Shown: in pieces, positions 1 through 8,441 of the stretch
How the letters are laid out: each line of letters begins with the position of its first letter
Position numbering within the stretch: position 1 is the first letter of the stretch
Assembly: GCF_023283985.1 (NCBI RefSeq)
Contig: NZ_JAKIKU010000014.1
Location: forward strand, 1-64,000
Origin: Shewanella electrodiphila
GTDB lineage: Bacteria > Pseudomonadota > Gammaproteobacteria > Enterobacterales > Shewanellaceae
Length of the DNA stretch: 64,000 bases
Direction of reading: 5' to 3'
Position numbers and translations under genes: made by a program
The notes under the pieces: generated by a model
What the model saw: only the letters and a program-made list of their open reading frames with translations
What the model was told of the DNA's origin: nothing
Database searches by the model: none

Positions 1-340
1 TGACAACGATGAAATTGTAGCAGTAGACTCTAATGGTCGCATTGTAATTAAACCAATCGCCGACTTGCCAATGTTTGATAACGGTTGGGGCAATGGTGAT
101 ACTCCAGAAGCAGACATGCCAACTCAAGGTGGGCATCAAATCATCCGTAATGGCGACACTGTTTACGTCCAAGACACTAACGGTGATAACGTGCTTACAA
201 TCACTAAGAATGACAACGATGAAATTGTAGCAGTAGACTCTAATGGTCGCATTGTAATTAAACCAATCGCCGACTTGCCAATGTTTGATAACGGTTGGGG
301 CAATGGTGATACTCCAGAAGCTGATATGCCAACTCAAGGT
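1..340 (+). repeat. 210-bp tandem repeat inside coding sequence
   Basis: Bases 1-60 match 211-270 exactly, and 61-110 match 271-320 exactly, giving a 210-bp period (70 codons). Similarity falls after about 340, where the third copy diverges (GTTTACGTCC versus GTTTACATTA). The window opens inside a repeat unit, so the array extends further left. The length is a multiple of three, so copy-number change would keep the reading frame. Confidence 0.9.
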
Positions 341-871
341 GAGCATCAAATCATCCGTAATGGCGATACTGTTTACATTATCGATGAAAACGGTGAGCGC
401 GTTGTTACCGCAAGCAAGAATGATAACGGTGAAATCGTATTCGTTAATGCTGCTGGTGAAGTGACTATCAAGAAGATTGCTGACATGCCTATCTTTGACC
501 ATGGCTTCGGTAATGTGCCAGGTCGTGACGATGGTATAGATGGTACTGCTCCATGTACTTCAAACTGTGGTGGTGGTATTAACCCAGGTGGAGACGATGG
601 TGATATGGCTCCAGGCTTTGGACCAGATGCTCCTGAAGTAGAGTTGCCTCCAATTGATGGTAACCCTGGCCGTCCTGAGATTCTTCCTCCTGTAGATGGT
701 CCAATCATCGATAAAGATGAGTCAATTGACAACACTATCCCAGGCTTCGTACCAGAAGAAGGTCAAGCAATTGCTAAAATGGCAGAAGGCATGACTGCTG
801 AACAGAAATCAAATCTTCGTCGTAAGGTGTCTCAGATTAGAGATGCTGTTAAGGCTCGTCTAAATCGTTAA
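2..871 (+). CDS. 3' part of a protein with 70-residue tandem repeats
   Basis: The frame is open from the first bases of the window, so the gene starts upstream and only its C-terminal 289 residues are seen. The visible part has nearly identical 70-residue units (MFDNGWGNGDTPEADMP..., then a NGDTVY and an NDEIVAVDSNGRIVIKPIADLP segment). The third unit diverges, then comes a Gly/Pro/Asp-rich stretch with a CTSNC pair of cysteines and a charged helical tail (GMTAEQKSNLRRKVSQIRD). The composition suggests a secreted or surface repeat protein. I do not recognise the family. A strong terminator and an outer-membrane protein gene follow directly. The repeat part is probably longer upstream. Confidence 0.75.
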   Translation, partial: DNDEIVAVDSNGRIVIKPIADLPMFDNGWGNGDTPEADMPTQGGHQIIRNGDTVYVQDTNGDNVLTITKNDNDEIVAVDSNGRIVIKPIADLPMFDNGWGNGDTPEADMPTQGEHQIIRNGDTVYIIDENGERVVTASKNDNGEIVFVNAAGEVTIKKIADMPIFDHGFGNVPGRDDGIDGTAPCTSNCGGGINPGGDDGDMAPGFGPDAPEVELPPIDGNPGRPEILPPVDGPIIDKDESIDNTIPGFVPEEGQAIAKMAEGMTAEQKSNLRRKVSQIRDAVKARLNR

Positions 872-891
872 TTTTTAGATAAATGCAAGAA

Positions 892-921
892 TAAGGAGGC
901 GAAAGCCTCCTTAACTTTTTT
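892..921 (+). terminator. Intrinsic terminator after the repeat protein
   Basis: A 9-bp perfect stem (892-900 with 905-913) closed by a GAAA loop is followed by a short A-C and six T. It ends about 14 bases before the start codon of the next gene, so the next gene's ribosome binding site lies right behind the T-tract. The next gene is therefore expressed by read-through or from a promoter inside the upstream gene. Confidence 0.85.
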
Positions 922-934
922 GAGGATTAACGAA

Positions 935-1606
935 ATGAAAAAGATTTTAATGATGCGATTTATTATTGGTTTAGTTGCAATTGCCAGTTCGGCTGCAAAT
1001 GCAGAATCAACTGGCGGCCTGCAGGTGTTTCAATATAATGATGAAGTCATTGCTGTAGCGAGTGGTAGTGTGCAAGTGACTGAAGAGTTGAACTTTAGTG
1101 CTGAAGTTGATTCAACGGGTTACTTAGAGGTCGGTGCTGGTTACGGCATGATGTTGGGTCAATTCTATACCGAAATTGGCGGGCGTTATGGCCGTGCAGA
1201 TACACTTGATATCTATGATGTGAGTTTAATGTCAGGTGTAATGTTAGGTCAGAAATGGATGCTTTTTGCTAATACGGCACATGAATGGCGTGAATCAAAC
1301 CGTATTATAGGTAGTTCTATGGGACTGTTTGACCAACGTGAATGGCGTAATAGCATTGGTGTTAATTACAGTCCTGCTTCATGGGTTAATTTGGGTTATA
1401 CGCTCAATCATGATCGCTTACTTTCAGGTAACCGATTTTTAGAAGTGGAAAATGACAATATAACCAGTCATGACTTTATGTTGACGTTCAAACCTAAATA
1501 CGTTTCACCTTATGTGAAATACACCTATGGTGAATACCGAGTTAGACCAGGCGAACCTGTGACATCAGAAAGCCAAGTTGAATTTGGAATTAATTTTAAT
1601 TTTTAA
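935..1606 (+). CDS. Outer-membrane beta-barrel protein
   Basis: This is a 223-residue exported protein. The ATG at 935 is chosen over an in-frame TTG at 920 because GAGG lies at the right distance and the product then starts MKKILMMRFIIGLVAIASS, a typical signal peptide ending near AANA. The mature part alternates aromatic and polar residues in strand-like segments (LEVGAGYGMMLGQFYTEIGGRY, VNLGYTLNHDRL) and ends in FGINFNF, the terminal-Phe signal used by the BAM machinery. The length suggests an 8-10 strand barrel. The ligand or function is unknown. It may belong with the repeat protein just upstream, from which it is separated by a terminator. Confidence 0.8.
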   Translation: MKKILMMRFIIGLVAIASSAANAESTGGLQVFQYNDEVIAVASGSVQVTEELNFSAEVDSTGYLEVGAGYGMMLGQFYTEIGGRYGRADTLDIYDVSLMSGVMLGQKWMLFANTAHEWRESNRIIGSSMGLFDQREWRNSIGVNYSPASWVNLGYTLNHDRLLSGNRFLEVENDNITSHDFMLTFKPKYVSPYVKYTYGEYRVRPGEPVTSESQVEFGINFNF

Positions 1607-1659
1607 AAAAATTTATTATAAAATCAAAAATAACCGCTTTTAACCATTTGGTTGCTCTC

Positions 1660-1688
1660 GCCCATTATTTAAATTAATGGGCTTTTTT
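1660..1688 (+). terminator. Intrinsic terminator of the OMP gene
   Basis: GCCCATTA (1660-1667) pairs with TAATGGGC (1675-1682), followed by six T. The stop codon of the convergent LysR gene lies in the loop, so the two genes share this hairpin, but the T-tract serves only the plus strand. Confidence 0.85.
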
Positions 1689-2616
1689 GCTTTTGCTTTT
1701 GCTCTTCAAAGGTTTTTAATACCAAATTGTTCAACCATTGCGTCAATGGATTTTGGCGGTTCTTATAATGAAAATAAGTAGATATTTTGTAATCAAGTAC
1801 TCCCTCATCAACATTAATTTTAATTGCCCTTAATTGAGGATAATGGCTTATATCTAAGAAACCTGACAATGGGGCTATCATGTCAGTTTCACTAATGACA
1901 TCTAAGATGGTGGATGGTAATTCTGAGCGGAATTTAACCCGATAATCTAGATTGTTTTTTGCGAAGATCCCCTGTGCTATCGTTTGTTGATAATTCCAGT
2001 CTGCAGCAATAATTGCAGCGAAATCATATTGAGCCGCTTCAGATAAACTGATAGAAGTTTTTTTACAGGGATGATTTTTTCGAACGTAACATTTAAAACG
2101 TTCTGTCGAAATATACTTCTCACTCACTTCAGATGGCAATTCAGGTATTTGATAAGTGAGCCCTAAATGAAGTCGATCTTGCTGAATTTGAGATAATGAA
2201 TCAGTAGACCATTTATACATTTGAACATTACATTTAGGTGCTGATGCCATAATATTTAGAAATAGTTTGCTGCCGATGCTGTTGAGCAAAAATGGCGAAA
2301 GCGCAATGTGAAACGTGTCTTCTAGTGCGGCGGGGTCAAATTCATTAACACTGTTTACCGCCAGTTCAAGGTCTTGATAAACAGGGCTAATCGATTGAAA
2401 TAAGTTGACAGCAAAAGGAGTCGGTTCGAGCCCTGAAGGGATCTTAACAAACAATTCGTCGCCAAAGTGGTGTCTTAATTTTTGTAGAGATTTACTGATA
2501 GCTGGCTGACTTACAAATAATCGGCCAGCGGTAAGGCGCATATTGCGTTCTCGATACAGAATAAAAAAGACATGCAATAAATTTAAATCAAGGTTTTGAA
2601 ACAAGTTTTTAGCCAT
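1669..2616 (-). CDS. LysR-family transcriptional regulator
   Basis: A 315-residue protein, normal for LysR-type regulators. Residues about 8-67 form the winged HTH (LNLLHVFFILYRERNMRLTA, then SQPAISKSLQKLRHHFGDELF), followed by the usual LEPTPFA linker. Residues about 95-300 form the two-lobed inducer-binding domain. It is divergent from the large exported protein at 2914, with about 300 bp between them, so it may control that gene, itself, or both. No ligand can be read from the sequence. Confidence 0.93.
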   Translation of the reverse strand: MAKNLFQNLDLNLLHVFFILYRERNMRLTAGRLFVSQPAISKSLQKLRHHFGDELFVKIPSGLEPTPFAVNLFQSISPVYQDLELAVNSVNEFDPAALEDTFHIALSPFLLNSIGSKLFLNIMASAPKCNVQMYKWSTDSLSQIQQDRLHLGLTYQIPELPSEVSEKYISTERFKCYVRKNHPCKKTSISLSEAAQYDFAAIIAADWNYQQTIAQGIFAKNNLDYRVKFRSELPSTILDVISETDMIAPLSGFLDISHYPQLRAIKINVDEGVLDYKISTYFHYKNRQNPLTQWLNNLVLKTFEEQKQKQKSPLI

Positions 2617-2718
2617 GATACGCCTGATATTTTTACTTTTGTTTAATTTACTCCTTATTCTTTGACCTTACAATTGAATCTCTTTTTTAAAGATTTTTAC
2701 ATATGTGGCTGTTATGTC

Positions 2719-2735
2719 TGTATATTAACTATACA
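2719..2735. promoter_or_regulatory. Candidate LysR-type operator
   Basis: TGTATA-TTAAC-TATACA is a perfect 6-5-6 inverted repeat in the divergent region between the LysR gene and the exported-protein gene. Its size and place fit a LysR-regulator box, but the surrounding DNA is very A+T rich, so chance is possible. Confidence 0.3.
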
Positions 2736-2913
2736 ATTACTAAGCTTTCAAATATCAAATCATTTTTAGGTCTTTTTGCTTTTTAGTACTAATGCCTGTT
2801 TGTTTAGATGACTTCATATCGTTAATCTTAAAATGCATCGTTTTAATAAGTTGTCTAACTCTGAGAGTGACTTACATGGTTAGATTAGTGACTACAGCAC
2901 GCAAAGGATAAGC

Positions 2914-5175
2914 ATGATGTCTACAGTTATATCTCGTTGGTTTCATAAGATCATAGTTGGTGTTGTCTTGTATGGCTTTTCGTATGGCGCAATCGCACTG
3001 GAATGGCCGCAGGAAGTTCAGACGAAACTGGGGATATTGGTTGTCTACCAACCGCAACCAGAGTCGCTTAATGGCAATGTATTACAAAGTCGTGCAGCGA
3101 TGTCATTTGAGGTTAAGGATCAAACAGATCCCGTATTTGGTGCATTTTGGTTTAGTGCCCGAATTGATACCACTGACGATGTAACAACCGTGCGTAATAT
3201 TCAGGTGACTGAAGTGCGTTGGCCATCTTCAACAGAAGAAGATCAGCAAACCTTTACCGATACCGTTTCAGAGGCACTAGCCACTACAAGCTTTGAAATC
3301 TCAATGGAGCGATTGTCCGCCAGCTTAGAAACGGCGGAGCAAGAAAAACGTAGCTTAGATAATATAAAAAATGATGCACCAGAGATTATCTTCAGTTCTA
3401 CCTTGAGTGTTTTGCTGTCTTACGATGGTGAGCCACAATTTAGGGAAATCGAAAATAGCCCTTACGAACGTATTCTCAATACTCCTTTCGCTGTTGCCCG
3501 TGACACCCAGTCAAAGAAACTCTATTTAAGTAGTGGCACATATTGGTATGTGGCAGAAAATCCTATGGGGCCATGGCAAGTCACACTTTATCCACCTGAA
3601 GATTTGGTTAGTATGGTGAATACCGAGGAGGATGAACCAGCTAAAAGCACCGCCAATGCACCGCATATTATTACCTCGGATGTCCCGACAGAATTGATTT
3701 CAACTGATGGTTCGCCTAATTGGCAGAGTTTAATCGATGGCAAACTTTTATATGTCAGTAATACAGAAACGGCCTGGATCCGTGAAACAACATCAGGTGA
3801 TATGTATCTGTTACTTTCGGGTCGCTGGTTTAAATCAAAAAAACAAGCTGGACCTTGGGCTTTTGTGCGCGGGGATAAATTACCTGAAAGCTTCAAAGAT
3901 ATTCCACCAGAATCCGATATTGGTGGTTTAAGGGTTTCTGTTGCGGGCACTGATGAAGCAAATCAAGCCATGTTAGATGCGCAAATTCCGCAAACAGCAG
4001 CGATTAAACGTGACGAAGCTAAGCTTGAAGTGGAATATGATGGCGAGCCTGAATTCGAGGCGGTAACAGGCACTTCAGTTTCTTACGCTGTTAACACTTC
4101 AACCCAAGTTTTATTGATCAACAAAGTGTATTACGCCGTCGACAATGGGGTGTGGTTTACATCGGCATCAGCTAAAGGCCCTTGGATTGTTGCTGATGAT
4201 ATTCCGAATGAAGAAATCGCAAAAATTCCGGCAAGTTCACCTGTCTATAACACCACTTACGTACAAGTTTATGACTCGACCCCTGAAGTGGTTTACGTGG
4301 GTTATACCCCAGGCTATATGTGGTCTTATCCATATTACGGCGTGCCTATTTATGGCACTGGTTGGTATTACCCGCCATATTGGGGGCGTTACTATTATCC
4401 TCGTCCACCAACCTGGGGCTTACATGTAGGTTATAACCCTTGGACAGGCTGGAATGTGGGCGTGAGCTGGAGTAATGGCTTTTACCGTGCAGGTGTTGTG
4501 TGGGGAGGTGGCTACGGCTACCACCGTCCATATCGATGTTGCGGTGGCTATTATGGTGGTGGATACCGCCGCCCTGTGGTGATTAATACCGGCAATATTA
4601 ATATTGGTAACAGTATTAGTGTGGGCAATCGAACTAAGGTGTCTAATCGAATCAATTCTACAAATATTAATGGAAATAGAATTGGCAAGCAGAACAATTT
4701 GTATAACCGCCCAGCCACTCGCGATCGTTTAGCGAGCCCTGCTGTCGCCAATAAAAACTTGAAAAAAGCCACTTACAATAAGAATCGCAGCAATGATGTG
4801 TTTGCAGATAAACACGGTAATGTGGCTCGTGATAATCAAGGTAAGTGGGAGAACCGCAGTGATGGCAAGTGGAATACAGCTCCTGCCACTCGGGACTTGA
4901 GCAAGCCCGCTAATATCAATAAGCCTAGTAATATCAATAAGCCTAGTAATATTAGTAAACCTAGCACGCTGCCATCCACTCGTCCGTCGACGTTACCTTC
5001 GTCAAGGCCGTCAAATATGCCAGCAACGATGCCTTCTTCACGTCCATCGAATATGAATAACTCGATAAACCGCAGTCGTCCAAGTGGTGGCTTTGATCAC
5101 CAAAGCTTGAATCGCTCTCGTCAAGCTCGTCAATCAGGTATGGCAAGAGAAGGGCGAGGACGTGTGCATCGCTAA
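2914..5175 (+). CDS. Large exported protein with repeated GPW modules and an aromatic/low-complexity C-terminal half
   Basis: A 753-residue protein with an N-terminal hydrophobic signal (IIVGVVLYGFSYGAIA). The start is one of two adjacent ATGs (2914, 2917) behind AAAGGA. The first half has at least three copies of a small module ending in Gly-Pro-Trp: YWYVAENPMGPW, RWFKSKKQAGPW and VWFTSASAKGPW, each following a short strand with LYLSSG-, MYLLLSG- or INKVYYAV-type residues. Residues about 460-560 are very rich in Tyr, Trp, Gly and Pro. The last 190 residues are Asn/Arg/Ser/Pro-rich with KPSNIN and RPS repeats. Some Shewanella homologues carry a carbohydrate-binding label, from memory. Likely cell-surface or periplasmic; function unknown. 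Confidence 0.8.
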   Translation: MMSTVISRWFHKIIVGVVLYGFSYGAIALEWPQEVQTKLGILVVYQPQPESLNGNVLQSRAAMSFEVKDQTDPVFGAFWFSARIDTTDDVTTVRNIQVTEVRWPSSTEEDQQTFTDTVSEALATTSFEISMERLSASLETAEQEKRSLDNIKNDAPEIIFSSTLSVLLSYDGEPQFREIENSPYERILNTPFAVARDTQSKKLYLSSGTYWYVAENPMGPWQVTLYPPEDLVSMVNTEEDEPAKSTANAPHIITSDVPTELISTDGSPNWQSLIDGKLLYVSNTETAWIRETTSGDMYLLLSGRWFKSKKQAGPWAFVRGDKLPESFKDIPPESDIGGLRVSVAGTDEANQAMLDAQIPQTAAIKRDEAKLEVEYDGEPEFEAVTGTSVSYAVNTSTQVLLINKVYYAVDNGVWFTSASAKGPWIVADDIPNEEIAKIPASSPVYNTTYVQVYDSTPEVVYVGYTPGYMWSYPYYGVPIYGTGWYYPPYWGRYYYPRPPTWGLHVGYNPWTGWNVGVSWSNGFYRAGVVWGGGYGYHRPYRCCGGYYGGGYRRPVVINTGNINIGNSISVGNRTKVSNRINSTNINGNRIGKQNNLYNRPATRDRLASPAVANKNLKKATYNKNRSNDVFADKHGNVARDNQGKWENRSDGKWNTAPATRDLSKPANINKPSNINKPSNISKPSTLPSTRPSTLPSSRPSNMPATMPSSRPSNMNNSINRSRPSGGFDHQSLNRSRQARQSGMAREGRGRVHR

Positions 5176-5193
5176 TTGAGCCAATAAGAAAAT

Positions 5194-5218
5194 AAGCCTG
5201 CAAGTTGCAGGCTTTTTT
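5194..5218 (+). terminator. Intrinsic terminator
   Basis: AGCCTGC (5195-5201) pairs with GCAGGCT (5207-5213), flanked by A on the left and six T on the right. It lies 20 bases after the stop codon of the exported-protein gene. Confidence 0.9.
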
Positions 5219-5275
5219 ATTATTCTGACTATTAAGTGAAATATTTAGCTGCACAACAATAAACGGACATTATTT

Positions 5276-6493
5276 ATGTGGAATACCCTGCAAGCCTATC
5301 GGTCATCAATTATTTTATTGTCAGCTTTATTGCTTGGCGGATTACTTGGGACTGCATTGCCAGAATTTGCTATCAAGCTTAAGCCTATTGGGCAAATCTT
5401 CCTGAATTTATTGTTTATGATTATTGTGCCTTTAGTGGCCGTGAGTGTGATGTCTTCAATTGCGAAGATGACAGACTTAAAAAGGTTAGGTTCTATTTTG
5501 GCTTCGATAATGGCCGTGTCTGTGGTGATGGCAATGGTGCCTGCCATTGGGATTGTGTTATTGGCACTCGCCTATGATCCTGCTCAAGGAGTCACACTAG
5601 AACTTGCGGAAACCGTAGAAGCCGCTGGCAGTATGGACTTTGTTAGCTTATTGACCACCAATGATTTTGTTGGGTTGTTATCAAAATCGAACATTTTAGC
5701 GCTGATTATCATGTCAGTAATCAGTGGTATTGCCATCGGTCAATCTGGCGAAGATGGCCGTAAAGTGTCGGCGTTACTTGATAGCTTGAATACCGTGATC
5801 ATGAAAATTATTGCGATATTAATGTATGTTGCGCCAATTGGCTTAGGTGCTTATTTTGCCGCCACTATGGCCAGTCAAGACGCTGAATTAATGGGAACAT
5901 TTGCAAGAGCTGTAGGACTTTTTTTAGTCGCAACAGTGGTGTATTTAACCTTAGGTTCGACGCTTTATGCATGGGTCGGTGGCGGTTTAGCAGGAGTGAA
6001 ACGCTTTTGGCAAAACATGCTTGAACCAGCGGTGACAGCGTTAGGGACAAGCTCATCATTAGCAACCTTACCAGTGAATATCAGGGCTGCGGCCAAAATG
6101 GACTTAAATGAGCAAATCGCTGAGATAAGTTTACCGCTATTGGTGAACCTTAATAAAGGCGGCGCAGCGATGATAACTGCACTCAAAATCGTATTTATTT
6201 ATTCGCTATTGGGTATGGAGTTCACTTCCGATGTGTTTATGTTAACCATCTTGATATCTGTACTGTCAGCGTTTGTTATTGGTGGAGTACCTGGTGGCGC
6301 TTTTTTAGGTGAGATTTTTATTGTTACTACCTTAGGCTTGCCTTTAGAAGTGATCCCTATTTTGGTGGTATTAGGCGCGATAACTGATGCGGCTTCAACA
6401 GTCATTAATGTGGTTCACGACTTGACTGCAACACAAATTATTCAACGTATTAATGGTAAACATTATCAAGCTACAACAAACACTGCTGAATAA
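5276..6493 (+). CDS. Sodium/dicarboxylate (DAACS, SLC1-like) symporter
   Basis: A 405-residue inner-membrane protein with about eight hydrophobic segments and two re-entrant loops as in GltP/SstT transporters. Recognisable are FLNLLFMIIVPLV in helix 3, the serine-rich hairpin GTSSSLATLP (about residues 260-269), and the helix 7-8 region NLNKGGAAMITALKIVF, where the family usually has an NMDGTA-like motif that binds Na+. The changed NxDGT motif means cation and substrate use may differ from glutamate transporters. It probably imports a dicarboxylate or small amino acid. It is monocistronic between two terminator-like hairpins. Confidence 0.85.
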   Translation: MWNTLQAYRSSIILLSALLLGGLLGTALPEFAIKLKPIGQIFLNLLFMIIVPLVAVSVMSSIAKMTDLKRLGSILASIMAVSVVMAMVPAIGIVLLALAYDPAQGVTLELAETVEAAGSMDFVSLLTTNDFVGLLSKSNILALIIMSVISGIAIGQSGEDGRKVSALLDSLNTVIMKIIAILMYVAPIGLGAYFAATMASQDAELMGTFARAVGLFLVATVVYLTLGSTLYAWVGGGLAGVKRFWQNMLEPAVTALGTSSSLATLPVNIRAAAKMDLNEQIAEISLPLLVNLNKGGAAMITALKIVFIYSLLGMEFTSDVFMLTILISVLSAFVIGGVPGGAFLGEIFIVTTLGLPLEVIPILVVLGAITDAASTVINVVHDLTATQIIQRINGKHYQATTNTAE

Positions 6494-6517
6494 ACTTTCA
6501 TATTAACTCATCTATCA

Positions 6518-6541
6518 TTCGAGCCTTGTTTTAGGCTCGAA
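6518..6541 (+). terminator. Stem-loop after the symporter gene
   Basis: TTCGAGCCT and AGGCTCGAA form a 9-bp perfect stem with a six-base TGTTTT loop, 25 bases after the stop codon. It lacks a T-tract, so it is either a weak terminator or an mRNA 3'-end stabiliser. Confidence 0.45.
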
Positions 6542-6675
6542 CACCCGAAAAGCACCTATATTGTTAAGCCTATTTTGAGTATCAACTCAATATTTATTGA
6601 TGATCCTCTCACTTCTTTAGAGTAACTATTCAGTTTTGCGTGCTAATGGTTGAACACTCTTTGAGCGTGTGTAAC

Positions 6676-6708
6676 AATGCTGCACCAAATGTGTAGCATT
6701 TTTTTTAC
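6676..6708 (+). terminator. Intrinsic terminator in the 316-bp gap before the diguanylate cyclase gene
   Basis: AATGCTGCAC (6676-6685) pairs with GTGTAGCATT (6691-6700, one G-T pair), followed by eight T. It lies about 180 bp after the symporter stop codon and 100 bp before the next start. It could end the symporter transcript, attenuate the next gene, or end a short non-coding RNA made from the gap at 6542-6675, which holds no gene. Confidence 0.8.
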
Positions 6709-6809
6709 AGGTTGAGCAGGCTTACATTAGTCCTAGCTTTTCTAGACTGTAAGGCAATAAAACGTCGGTATAAGGCGTATTAATACAATAACCTGAGCAT
6801 GGAATCTCA

Positions 6810-8390
6810 ATGAAACTTTCTTTTCGCCATTTGTTATTTTTGGTGATGATTTTAACGTCACTCATCCCCATTACTGCAATATCATTTTGGTCGGCAAATT
6901 CAGCTCTTGAGAACGAATATAATATGGTGCATGACAAGCATCTATTACTCGCGCAAAACATTACCAAAGCACTTAATCGTTATGCGATTGATGCACTCGC
7001 TATTTTTACTACAGTAACCAACAGCAACTCCCATCAGGGTGTTGATAGCATCATGTTTGATTTATTGAACACCGTTGATGTGGTTTCAATTGGTGTCTTT
7101 AACCCCCAAGGACAACGAGAAAACGTCGTATATGGTGCTGAAAACTCTCAACCTTTAAGCCTAACCGACGCCAATAACCCATTTGATTTATCTGAATTAT
7201 CAGAAGCGCATTTTACCCCTATTCATAAAAATGGTGTGCTACAGCCAACCTTATACATGATACGTCAAACCCCAGATATGCGTATTTGGTTGGCGACGAT
7301 GCATGCCACTTATATTGAGCAATTACAATCGGCGGTGATGTTCGGCGATAAAGGCCATGCGGCAATTGTTGATAAGCGAGGTAACGTGTTGGCTCATCCC
7401 AACAAAACGTGGCAAGCAGAGGCTAAAAATATCAGTAAAGTGAGCATCGTTAAGCAGATGATGGCGGGTGAAACGGGGGTAAGTCAGTTCTACTCGCCAG
7501 CGGTAAAAGCGGACATGATTGCGGGCTTTGATGTGGTGCCTACCACGGGCTGGGGAGTCATGATCCCACAACCTCTTGTTGAGCTCGATCAACGTGCTTT
7601 TGTCGTTATAAAATTTACTCTTTTAGTGGCATTGGTATCGCTGATTGTATGCAGTGTGTTTAGTTGGTGGATTGTCGGCTTAATTACTCGACCTATCGAT
7701 ATTTTAACGGCTAAAACTCGTGTCATCACTGATATTCGTTCGGATACGCAGAGACACCCTAGAGGTTTTCATACCGCAGAATTTGCAAAGTTATTTGATA
7801 GCTTTAGACAAATGTCATTAGAAATTAGAAATGGAAGAGAAGAGCTAGAGGTGAGAGTTGCTGATCGCACCGCTGATTTAGCCGAAGCTCAAGAAAAAGC
7901 CTTACAGCTCGCCAATCATGATGCGGTGACAGGGCTAGCTAATCGGGTCGCGATTAGAGATAAAATTGCTGAGTTATTACAGCAGCAAAAACATTTCTCA
8001 TTATTGTTTATCGACCTCGATGGTTTTAAAGGGGTGAATGACCAATATGGACATAGAGTGGGTGATAAATTACTAAAAACCTTAGCAGATAAAGTCAATA
8101 ACCATCTATTTATTCACGATATTCTTGCTCGTTATGGTGGTGATGAATTTATCGTATTAATGCCGAATATGGATTCGATCATTGCTGCAGATTGTGCGGC
8201 TGAAAAATTACTGCAACTATTTTCTGAACCGGTAATTATTGAAGACAGTGTGATTTGTATTAGTGCGTGTATTGGTTTGGCTTTATCAAGTGGCTTTGAT
8301 AAAGACACTGATAGCTTGATCCATAGAGCGGACACTGCAATGTACCGCGCAAAACGCCAAGGCAAAAACAAAGTTACCATCGCGAGTTAA
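6810..8390 (+). CDS. Membrane diguanylate cyclase with periplasmic Cache sensor, HAMP and GGDEF
   Basis: A 526-residue protein: transmembrane helix 1 at about residues 7-28, a periplasmic double-Cache-like sensor region at 30-265, helix 2 at about 268-292 (FTLLVALVSLIVCSVFSWWIV), HAMP and coiled coil to about 355, then GGDEF at 360-526. The active-site loop is RYGGDEF, so cyclase activity is expected (2 GTP to c-di-GMP). The position of the inhibitory RxxD site holds F-I-H-D, so product inhibition through the I-site is probably absent. GGAAT in front of the ATG is a plausible ribosome binding site. The sensed ligand is unknown. It appears to be a single-gene unit. Confidence 0.93.
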   Translation: MKLSFRHLLFLVMILTSLIPITAISFWSANSALENEYNMVHDKHLLLAQNITKALNRYAIDALAIFTTVTNSNSHQGVDSIMFDLLNTVDVVSIGVFNPQGQRENVVYGAENSQPLSLTDANNPFDLSELSEAHFTPIHKNGVLQPTLYMIRQTPDMRIWLATMHATYIEQLQSAVMFGDKGHAAIVDKRGNVLAHPNKTWQAEAKNISKVSIVKQMMAGETGVSQFYSPAVKADMIAGFDVVPTTGWGVMIPQPLVELDQRAFVVIKFTLLVALVSLIVCSVFSWWIVGLITRPIDILTAKTRVITDIRSDTQRHPRGFHTAEFAKLFDSFRQMSLEIRNGREELEVRVADRTADLAEAQEKALQLANHDAVTGLANRVAIRDKIAELLQQQKHFSLLFIDLDGFKGVNDQYGHRVGDKLLKTLADKVNNHLFIHDILARYGGDEFIVLMPNMDSIIAADCAAEKLLQLFSEPVIIEDSVICISACIGLALSSGFDKDTDSLIHRADTAMYRAKRQGKNKVTIAS

Positions 8391-8441
8391 TCATGCATGC
8401 GCAATATATACTAGAATTTATATAATGTCGTTAGAGGTCAT

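Noticed and set aside
373..735. Minus-strand open frame opposite the repeat protein
   Set aside because: It is a shadow of the plus-strand gene; Ser/Pro-rich composition is typical of antisense frames.
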